This document shows positions 51,301 through 63,300 of a stretch of 64,000 nucleotides of DNA, piece after piece. The stretch comes from Crossaster papposus (lineage: Eukaryota; Echinodermata; Asteroidea; Velatida; Solasteridae), in NCBI GenBank assembly GCA_037893245.1, contig JBAIAA010000099.1:372001-436000 (forward strand). Reading direction: 5' to 3'. The position numbers and the translations under genes are program-made. The notes below the pieces were generated by a model. The model made no database searches, was not told where the DNA came from, and saw nothing but the letters and a program-made list of their open reading frames with translations. Positions within the stretch are counted from its first letter, which is position 1; each line of letters starts with the position of its first letter.

Positions 51301-54300
51301 TGAATGAATCCCCAGGGCTTAGTCACTTCTTTATTAAAATGATCTAAAGGTAGGATACACTATTGGTAATTGCTTGAATTATCAGAAATAGGTGGATTTG
51401 GGGGATTGTATTTTATAGTAAATATCGTAACTGACCTGTCCAAAGTTTTACAATAATAAATGCGGAGAAAAGCAAGACAGACAGCGTTCGTTTTCAAATT
51501 GTGTCGGGCAGTGGTTCTAAAGTTATTCTTGTTTTTTTTACGTGATCGCCGTCTGGCAATCGTTTTTTTTTTTTTATTTAAATTAAATTTTTCGGAACAT
51601 TTACAGGATATCTAGCGCAATCATTTTGCTGGATGTCTACAATCATTATTTACTTTTAAAAAAGTAAAATATTTCTAAATAATTTGGTAGTAACATTTTT
51701 GGATATCTGCAAATGGTGTATCCTACCTTTAACTTGACAAAAATAAGTCACAAAAATCAGTGACTCATTACAACTCTAACCTTCACAGACTGAGAGATTA
51801 GAACTAATTGTGTATCCTGAGTGGCACAGACACGTATCTGCATTGCCGTCATTGTAGCAGTCACCGTTGATGCAATTCATATTCACACACAACTCGTCAG
51901 CTACGGGAGGGAAAATAAAAACCACAAATCAGGCATTGTGATTGTGATTTGTGTTGTTTTACAATGTAATTTAATACAGTTTGTACATTTCATATACTTG
52001 TTTTATATACAAAGAGAGATTGCTGGTATGTTTATCCCATTCCTGTAATTGTTCAGTTCCTCACTGTTGGAAGTGGTTAATAAATAAAAAAAATAAAAAT
52101 AAAAGTGAGAAACTGAATGTTTTCACCTGTGCAACGTTCATTTGAAAGGGTAAACTCTGCACTACAGCTGCAATCAAATGATCCCTCCGTGTTGGAGCAC
52201 TCTTGCTGGCAGTCGTCTTGTCCGAGAGTGCACTCATTAATGTCTGTACAGAAGATATTGTAAAAACTGAATCACAACAAATGGCACAACTTGTACAACG
52301 AGAGGGAAAAAAGGCCATTGTTCTGTCATTGCTAATCCCTGGTCATTTAACCAGTTCGCGCATGAATTATTTTAACATCACCGAGCCGAGGCGCGGGATT
52401 ATTTTTAACGAAACTTGATCCGATCCGTAAACTGCAGTTTACTATTATTGTCCACACTCAGTAGGTGGGTACCAATATGATACAGCTGATTGTCTGCTAG
52501 TTCCCTGATCCAACTATAGTCTGCTATTGTAACAGTGTAGGTGAAAATTGTGTGGGTACCATTGATACAGCTCACTCCATAGCACACATGTGACATCTCG
52601 CTAGGAGTGTGCCATGCGTTTTTATAGACCGGACACCTGATTGTTCTGGGCCAATCAAATTACAGTATCACAGCAGATGATATAAACATAATTATTATTG
52701 CAACATCTGGTAGCTCTAACAGCTAAGACGATTATTCAAAAGGGACACACTTTGCTAAAATTGGTTCTTAGAAAGCCACAATCAGCCCAAGATCTAATGA
52801 CGTCAAGCTTTGTGCGCAATACATATGCGCTTTCCTGTGAGTCTGTCTCTACTTGGTCTGGTATCAGTTGCCCCCCCCCCCCCCTCCCATTTGAAATTTT
52901 GAAACTGCACACAAGCAATACATCAGTTGCATTCACTGCCCCTCTTGAACAATTGATAAACCCACATCCAGGTTACCTCTGAAAATTCAACCCTAGTTTT
53001 GCCTCCAAGCGTAAAGATTACTGGGCTTCTCACCTGCACATGTCTGGCCGTCCCCTGTGAATCCAGTCCAACAGTCGCACTGATAGCTGCCCTCCGTGTT
53101 GGTGCAATTAGCGTGTGGAGAGCAATCGTTGCTTTGCTGACACTCGTCGATATCTGCCAAGTAAGCGGTAATAAAACGATTGGACAGAAACATCGACAGA
53201 AACAATCATTTCATTTGCATTCCTGTTCACTTCAGCTTCTTTCTTCAATGTGTTTGCAGAGCAAGAGAGGATTTGGCAGAACTTTCACAACATTACAACT
53301 CTGGCCCTACAAGGTACATGTACAACAATCAATTTGTACACCACATTCATTAGGTTGAACTTACCTGTGCAGGAGTCCACACCGTCACCAGTATACCCAT
53401 CTGTGCAGCTACAGTCAAAGCTACCAACTGTGTTTCTACACTCACCGGTCCTGGGTAAACAGTTGGACTCACCAGTGGTACACTCATTCACATCTGGGTA
53501 TCAGTGGTATGGACAAGCAAAATAACAAATATTAATAAGGTTGTGCTGAAATAAGTTTATTTGCAGCTACATGTACTGTATGTAGCTTTGTCTTTGTCCT
53601 ATGTCTTACAACAAGTGAAAACAAGTGAAAACAAGTGAAAACAAGTGAAAACAAGTGAAAACAAGTGAAAACAAGTGAAAACAAGTGAAAACAAGTGAAA
53701 ACAAGTGAAAACAAGTGAAAACAAGTGAAAACAAGTGAAAACAAGTGAAAACAAGTGAATACAAGAGAATACAAGTGAATACAAGTGAATATAGGTGAAT
53801 ATAGGTGAATATAAGTGAATGTAAGTGAATGTAAGTGAATATAAGTGAATATAAGTGAATATAAGTGAATGTAAGTGAATGTAAGTGAATGTAAGTGAAT
53901 ACAAGTGAATACAAGTGAAAACAAGTGAAAACAAGTGAAAACAAGTGAACATAAGTGAACATAAGTGAACATAAGTGAACATAAGTGAATATAAGTGAAT
54001 ATAAGTGAATATAAGGCCTGGCGTCCATAAGAATTTACTCAGCGCGCCGCGTTCCGCTTTGGTGCGCCGCACAGCGCCGCGCTACAGCGTCCCGCGGCCA
54101 GCTGATGCGCGGCGCTGAGCGGCGCTGGGGGAAAACATGCATAACAATAACGTCACGGCTGAACGCACTAGATTACCATGTGAATACACACAGCCCGCCG
54201 CGGCGCGCCGACAGTGAGTATTTCTTAGCAATTTTTGTGCATGATCAATTGATCTTCACTTTGTGCAAACATATATTTTTTTCAACAGCTGTTGACTGAA

Positions 54301-57300
54301 GAAGACTATCTGACATCGAACCATCGAACTCAGTTCTCGACAAGAGGAAAAGAATACCTTTCGAAAATGTATTGATTGGTTTTATGAAAAGTTGTTTAGA
54401 AAGTGCTTTTGCTTATTAAATGATTTGCTTACTCCAGTGTTTACCCCGTGGCCTTATCACCAAATATTTTGAAGGTCCCCTGTCAGTAGTCTCAAAATTA
54501 TTTCCAGTGTAGGAATACTATTTTTATATTAGAATTATAACAAAATATACCTTTGGTTCGGGTAACCCTGCCGTACTCCAACTCTATTTTGTGAGCGGTA
54601 AAATGCGATCCCACAGCAACTTGATTGGGAAATAACATCATTGGAAAAAATCGCTGAAAGGGACACTGGGGACTGACTTCTGGAAAATCAGAGTCAAGGG
54701 TATAGTGGCGATTTCCCAAGAGAAAATTGTCATCAACTTTCCATGCACGGCCATAAGTAGAACCACATGGGTCGCTGGGAAAGCATTGCCCCAAATAATC
54801 GGTAGTGAATTATTTGGTCATACTTAATTTTTTCTGACGACGAACTGGCAAGGAGTTATTCATGGGGCGAAATTATCTGCAGGGGGCATCATGATAATCC
54901 CACTAAAGCACAGCAAAGTGATACCCCCTCGCTTGCCCAGGTAACTTGTATAAGGCCGATAAACGGCAACAGAGGCTGGATTTTATATTATATCGAGATC
55001 TAATAAAATTAACAACGAGTTCGGAAGTTGTTAAAGTCGGCTTATTTTTCTATGTTAGTTAGTGTATTAGAGAACCTCCACGAATCAAGCAGATACAATA
55101 TTTATTAATTTATATAATAAAGTTCATTTATAATTCTTACAGTAAAGTTTAAAAAGAGGAAATGCTTAAATAATACTACACGCACGATACGGATCTATAG
55201 GAAAAACGTACGCTTAGTCTTTAGCAGATTTATTTTTAAACTGAAGACTTTTAAAATTAGCCTATTTTGATTCAATAAAAAAGCGATGCAAAAGTTATGA
55301 CTCGAGATTAGAAGGGACATATTCAAAATCACACCTTTTTTTCTCCTGGTTATGGCCTTCGGAAAGGCAGGAATCCCAGACCCACAAACATTTACAATTT
55401 CTTGAAAACCGTAGGCTTTGAACGCTACTTTATTTTACACTACATTTTTCTTATTTTTTTTCATGGCCACCTATGCTATGTACATTATTTTGTAAACATT
55501 GAACAGCAATGCAACAATAATTGGCACCAACAATGGCTTTTGAATTTTCACTAGCATCTTTGGGGATTGATGAATGGCTTTTATTGGAATGGAGGTCATC
55601 GTCTTTTGTTGTTGAACAAGGTAATCTTCTCAGCTGGCCAGGGCGGGCTGAAGACTAATCTTCACGGCGCGCCAAGGCGCGCCGAGTGACATGCCAGTGG
55701 TAAAGCCCTATTTACATAAGAATGCTACCTACACAATGGCCGATCGTAATGAGCTGTGGCCAAGATGTTTGCGCCGCGCTCGCGCCGCGGTTATCAAGAA
55801 TACCACAGAGTGAAATAAGGCGCCGCGCTCGCGCCGAGGTACGCCGCGGCGGGCTGAGTAAATTCTTTTGGACGCCCGGCCTAAGTGAATATAAGTGATA
55901 GATGGTGATGACTTGTGCCAGAAGTCAACAAGTCAGATTAAATGCCCTGGAAAATGTTTGGCGTACAAATCCGAACCGTTTTGACAAAGTGACACATCCA
56001 TCCAAAACGAAAATTTTAAGCAATCTGATATTTGTTTATATTAAAACATTTTCTGTCATTATTTGTATACTTACAAAATTTCGAAAAACCTAATTCCATC
56101 GTTCCTCAATTAAGCTAAATACACACACAGCTTTACCTTACTTACGTACTGTAGACATTCCTTTGTCTTCCTGTAGTTAAAAAACGTTGACTAAATACTC
56201 ATTTTTCTCGCTTCCCCAAAACAAATTTACCCTCAAATTTTGATTCTGGGCCTCTCAGCTGTTCCTTCTATCTTTTCTATATATAACCCTAACCCGTTTT
56301 TCCATCTAGCGCTCTTTTTCGGAAAATGAAAAACGGATTGTGGACCTGGGCAAGTCCACGATCCCGCATCGTGTGGACCTCTATTGTTCGGAGGTCCACA
56401 GTGCGTATGCAAGACTAACTCACGTAGTTACACGAGTGACACACTCAGTTTTTTCATTTTAATGACAAATGTTTTTAGGACAAAATTAAAAATTGCAATC
56501 GCCAGACGGCGATCATGATTTTTTTATAAAATTCAATTTTTCAGGTCAATTACAGGAATCTAGCGCAATCCTTTTGCTGAATTCCTACAATCATTATTTA
56601 CATTCAAATAAGTAATATCTTTCTTAATAATTCGGTAGTAAGATTTTTCGATATAGGAGTTTTTTGGTTATTATATTGTCATCAAGTCGAAGTGGCATTT
56701 TACAAATCCTCTTTTATGGAAACAATAAAGAAATTTAAAACAAAACGGTCCACAAAATCTTCATTTATTCTGCTTTATAGTTCAAAAACACATATCTAAT
56801 GAATAAACATGAAAATAAAGATTCCAAAGAAGCCAAAAATAAACAAAATCGGGAAAACAATTTTCCTTTTTTATTCACCCTCCCAACTTTAAATTACTCT
56901 GTACGTGGAAAAATGCTGTGCGAGAAGCCACTCATTTTTGCAGAGCCCGTCACAAATGGAGCTTGTGTTTTTGAGCAAGACACTTTACTCCACCCAGGAG
57001 TGTGAATGTGCCAATCTAGAGTCGCTGCAGAAATGGTCTTGTTTCTGATGAACAGGGATAATATCGGTAAAGCACTTTAAATCCTTTGGCAAAAAGCGCT
57101 ACAGAAGTGGAATATTATTATTACCAAAACTATTTGTATCCTAAAACAAAATTGCGATGATATTACTTACCCACACACATCATTCCATTTCCAATGTATC
57201 CAGCATTGCACTGGCATACAAAACTGCCTTCAGTGTCCATACAATTAGCGTTATCATGACAGACTGGGAAAAGCATGGCGCATTCGTCTACATTGGTGCA

Positions 57301-60300
57301 ATCGGTGCCGTCACCGATCCAGCCTTTCCCGCAATCACACGTGTATGATCCCACCGTGTTTGTGCAATCGGCTTCAGCATGACAATTATCATCCATGTTC
57401 CTTTGGCATTCGTCCAGGTCTATCGTTAAAACAAAACAAAACAAAAAACGTGTTTGGAGCAATACTTTTTAGCAGAATGAGACTTAATGGATAAAAGCAA
57501 TTTTTCATGCCAGCAATTCACAAAATTTGATTGCTTTTTAACACCAACAATGAGGTTTTGCCGGTGAAAGTTTTGTGATACTAATTTCAATTCAATTTGC
57601 ATATGTGACCCAGCACAATCAAAATAAGTCAGGAAATGACTTTTTGAGATACATGTATGTACATAGAAAGAACATTTCATAGGCTTTCTAATGATACCTA
57701 TCACAAGCCTGTAGCTCAAAACTTATTGGCTATGGGCTACAGGATTGTGCTGGGAATCATAAGAAAGGTTGTTCTTTATGTGCTGGGTCACATACATGTA
57801 TGTAAGGTGTTCTGCCAAAATTAGACAGAACTGGGCAAAAGCTGTAATGAAGAAAAAGGCCCAAAAAAAAATGGCAGTGATTTTTTTTTTCAATTTCCAG
57901 ATTTATTGATATTTGCAATTTTTGATATGTCTACTGGACATATGAAGAATAAAAAAAATAGTACACAAATCTTGAAATCAATAGTTTTTTGGGGAAAAAT
58001 ACAATTTTTGCATGCTAAGTTCAACTCTGTGGCTTCCAAGGAAAATCTCCTGCATAGAGCATAGCAATCATCTTTCCTAGTCTATGGCGTGTTATCTACC
58101 ACGACTTACATGTGTTACGTACAAGAGGCCAGGGACGACCAGTACCCAGGACCCTCGAGTAACAGCGACAATAGAATGACTAATTCGAACATAAGCAAGT
58201 GATCAGTTCCATATTCAAATGTATGAATTCATTTTATTTACACTAAAAAGATCGGCACTATATAAACAACACATAACTATAAGTACAATATATTCACCAT
58301 TATCTTTAACCAAATAAACTAAACTCATTACCTTTAAAACAGTGCCAGGCGGCTCAACTAACCTGGGTACCTCGGGACCACATCCAAACAGCCAAATAGA
58401 GAGATAGAGTCTAATGCAAACACAACCACACTGTACAACTCGATACAGAAAAAGGTGTGGCAACGGAAAAACCTCAAGTGAAACAGAATACAAATGTTCA
58501 CACGTACGGTCCCGAGATAACCCAGGGTAAGAGAGCCACGAACAAATCCTGGCACCCCAATTTAAAGGGTATCCGTTCCAAATGAGTAACCCTTTTAAAA
58601 GGGTAAAATACATAATGGTTTCAAACAATACAACTAAATAAAGAATTTAAACACTGCATTATATAATCAAACATGTTACCGTAACACATGGCTCAAAACT
58701 GCCTTTTAGTAAAAAACTGCCTGTAGGTCGATCGGCATTCTGCAGGTAAATCGCACTCAATGGGTGTCAATGGGTGGGGTACTCAATGGGTGTCATTATT
58801 ACATACAGTACAGTGGAATGCCGCTATACCAAACATTCGGCTAAACCTAGAATTTTAGAATTTTCAAAAAATCCACTGGGTGTATCAAACGCTATTTAGG
58901 TCGTGTTTTATTCCAGAACGTCAAACGGCCGGTGATTTATGTTAAAATGTGGCAGGTGGTTAGTATTTAAATAGAAGTGAAAAAAACCCTGTTGCTTTAG
59001 AATTTGGTGTGATGAATAAAAGAGGGCACACTGGAAGTAGGCAACAAGAGGGTGCTATTTAAAAGGACAGATGCCATCTTGAAAACTGAGCACCCGATGG
59101 ACCGGTGGCTAAAAATCGCTATACTGAACAATCGATATACCAAACAAATTCTATGGATCCCGTGATGTTCGTTATAGCGGCGTTCCACTGTATATAGCTA
59201 CATGTATTGAGCAAAATAATTTCAAAAATAAATTAGCGCGTCCGGCCTTACCTGAACACGTCTTGCCGTCGCCATCATATCCCACAATGCACACACATAG
59301 GTACGAGCCGATGGTGTTTTCACAGTTAGCTTTCTCGTCGCAAGTATAGCTGCTGTTGTCCATACACTCAACAAGGTCTGAGAGATTAATATAGGGTAAT
59401 AAAAAAAAATCAGAAATTCCAACTTTGATTCCAACTAGATACTTTGCTTGCCGACTGTAAATTTCATAAAAACTTAACGTTTTTATCATATTTTAGGGCC
59501 ATGTCACACCATTGCGAATTGCCTGAACGTATGCCGACGTATACAAAATTGTTTCAACTTCCCAACGAATTGCATCGGAAATGTCAACATCGATGTTGGA
59601 ATGGACGTATTCATAGCGTATCCATATCGTATTGAACGTATACATAGCGTATGACTAACGTATTGATAGCGTATCACTTTACTTATAACAAACTTATGAC
59701 AGCATACCACATCGTATGCGAGCATATGACCAACGTATGCTTAACAATTTCGTAGCGTATGACTGCCGTGTTCGAGGTATTCTCAGCGTATCCTCGGCGT
59801 ACAACAAACACGTGACCTATGCCGCTGTGTTCAGCACGACAGACCATGAAAAAGTGAGAATGAGTTACTCAAGGGACCCATATATATACTCAAACCCCCC
59901 CCCCCCCCATAAGTTCCCAAAACGCCGAATGCTCGCTAGCTGTACAGCACATACGCTAGATGTACTGTAGAAACACGTTATATACGTTACACGATCGCCA
60001 GGCATAAGTTGTGCATAAGGTTGATACGTCGGAATACGTCGAGACTCGTTCGAGATTTGTCAGGCATAGGTCAGACATACGGCACATATACGTTATCACT
60101 GCGTTGGCTGTACGTTTCCCTGTAAGCTGATGTACATCAACGTATGCCAACTTAGGAGGACCGTACCTCTAACGTACCACAAACTTACCGGGAACTAAAT
60201 GGAGAACGTATAAAGCACACGTTGAGCACGCCAATAAATTTTGAACATGCTCAATAATTTTCTGCGGGCTCGACGTATTTCAAATTTTCACAGCGTAGCA

Positions 60301-63300
60301 CAGCGTGCTTTTAACGTAAACGACTTATCCCCATCTTACGCCTAACTTATATCAGCGTATACCAACATATTTTTGATATTTCGCATACGTTCAGGCCATA
60401 CGCCATTGTGTGACAGGGCCTTTAAGTAGACCCAGACAAAGAAAAGTGGAAGAAAAGTAGGATCAAAATGTTCATGAAAGCAGGAAAGAAAGTAGGACTC
60501 TGGAGGATAAAATAAGGATACGAGTAGGACTATACTGTAGGTTTTCACAAGTAGTTGTTGGCAATACACACCCATGTCCACAGCATAATAAGCCTTATTT
60601 GGCATGTTCTGTGCTCACAAACCTTGTGCTCCGTCTACATATAAGCTCTTTGAAGTACAGTTGCAGTGCTCCTGCAACCAAGTCCTTCATTGCGTTACAA
60701 ATGACAGTATAAATACTGCTGTGGGAAACATTCAATGAGATTTATTTTTGGAGATGTAGGACATAAAGTAGGAGATACTAGGAATTTCGAAAAAGTAGAA
60801 GCAAGGTGAAAAAGTAGAAATACATGAAAGTGCAATTACTCCACTGAGAAAATTTGGAATGACAGTAGATAGTATTGTATAACAAATTTCAACAAACACA
60901 TACCTGTACATGATGTTCCATCCATCAAATCATCCCGGAAGCCTTGTGTACAATTGCACTCAAAGCCACCCAGGGTGTTGGTACACACAGCATGGTCGTC
61001 ACAGTTGTCCATGTCCAGTTCACATTCGTCGATATCTGTGTCAACAAAAATCAAGCGCAACCATTCGTGAACTACTGGTTTCACAAAGAGCAAGGCTAAA
61101 ACAATTAAACCATTGCCATGCCACAAATCCTAGCAGATTAGAATAGAAAATAAATCAAATCGGAAAGGTGGGGGAAAAAGGTGGATATTGTAAAATGCTT
61201 TTTATTAGAAAGAGATTTTGGTGATTTAAATAGTTGAAAAGGGAGGGGGAGGTTTACAGCAGTGATTGAGATGACCGTGGATAAGAATGACCCAGTGTCT
61301 GACATTCCATCCTGAAATCCCCCCTTTTTTTTAATTTTTTTTTTATTGTTTACTTTTTTTTTTAAAGGTTTGGTTGAAAGAAAACTACCAATATCTTAAT
61401 GCTCCTGAGAAAAGGCAAAAACAAACCCTGTTGTTTACATCTGACGCACACATACCGGTTTTTTCAGCCCTAAATATGTGACCCGCTCCATCGTAATCAG
61501 GAATAAGTCGCTGGGGCCGTTTTACGCAATCAGCCATTGAAGTGAACGCATGGGTGAAAATCAATTGTTTTTCTGAACATTGTATTTTTAGGAAGTGTAG
61601 TTATCACAGATTATTGTCATTAATGTCTTGTAGGTAAAAACGATCAAAAAAGATGAAAATGAAGAGGATTTGTGTGCGCTGTCTGTATGATTTTGTTTAT
61701 TTGAAAGCTGTTTTTCTCGGAATGTGGATTCGGCAAATAAATATACACCTGTCATCTTCATCAGACCATAACTCGTTAACCTAAGAAGATACACACTTGT
61801 GATGGGTATCATTAGAAAGTTTATGAAATTCCCTTACCTATCATGTGCATATCTCAAAAAGTCATTTCGAGACTTATTCCTGATTTCGATGGAGCGGGTC
61901 ACATATAAGTCTCTTTCACACAGATCATTATTTAATGGTACACGTGCAGCACCAATACACAAATGTTGACTAGAATCATGAGTAACAACCAAACAGCTAA
62001 ATTTTTGACCTCGCGCGTTCTCATCGCAAGGAGTATCACAAAACAGTCAAATTCTTTAAGGATGGTTGTGCAGACAATTATATGCTTTTTTAAAATGCTA
62101 TTTCCATAAACACCATTTAGATTAAAACGCGTATTGTACACCATTTCAGTGCTTTGGGTACGAGTGGCCATTTAAACTTCAGGAATATTCCAGAATGCTA
62201 CAACTAATTACATCTAGTACAATAGGCTTTATTCACGAGTCAGCCATATTAAATTGAAAGTGAGGTGAAATCTTCATTTTTGGAACTTGCGGTTAGAAAT
62301 GAACGCAATGACCTGAAATTTATTAGAAATTATGATACCAGTCTCTGATTTGTGATTAAACATACCTTAATATTTTAGGCCACATTTAAAAAAATAATAA
62401 AAGTGAGGCTAGACTGCAAAAATAGTCTGGTACCATCCCAATCAACAGTTCACAGTTGATATAATTCATTCAAAGAACACGACCAAAAGGGCTTCCCCCG
62501 TGAATAAGGTGCACAAGCCAACTTTTGTCCAACTGTGGACAACTTTTTCTGCACTGTATCTTATCCAGATATAATTTAGTGAGAAAACCTCTTAAGCATT
62601 GCGATTTCCTATTTTTACAACACTACAGTGGAGGTAACACATTTTTTTTTGCCTTTTTGCCTGTGTGTTTTTTTCTGTGAATTTGTTCATACAATTAACA
62701 GAGTGCGTACCAATGCATCGCCTGTTGTCAATGTACAAGGAGTAGCCAGATTGACAGCTGCAGTTGTAGCTCATGAGGATGTTTTCACACATTTGATCGC
62801 AGCCCCGTCCACCATTAATGCTGGCCGACTCATTTGCGTACAGCACACACTCGTTGATATCTGCAGGATAAATAACAGCATATAAGACAATTTTTTCAAA
62901 ACTTTAACCAAAATGGCACATACATACGTACTGACGGACAGACGGACTACAAACAGAAATAGTGACTGCATAGTCTCTTTCTCTCTCTTTCAGGCGAGAC
63001 AATAATTGTCAGAGCCATCAATTGTCTTCCTCGAATTTACTTGTGATATCGGTGCAAGATTCCATGGCACCGCGGCACCACTGCATGAAACAAGTTGAAT
63101 GTGTGTCAGATTTTTTTTCTACGACCAACTTGTTAAAGAACACGTAAATCCACGAATCCACGGAAAAGTTCTGTGCTGGGACAATAATTTTGACTTGCCA
63201 GGTGGACATTTAGGACACATCACTACAGTAGGCAAACTCACACACCTACCCTAGATCACCTTGCTAGAGCAAAGGTGGTCTGGGCCAGTCAAGACACAAC

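Noticed and set aside
53532..54072. Open frames of 140-157 codons rich in [10 protein letters not shown]
   Set aside because: Translations of the 10-bp minisatellite in three overlapping frames.
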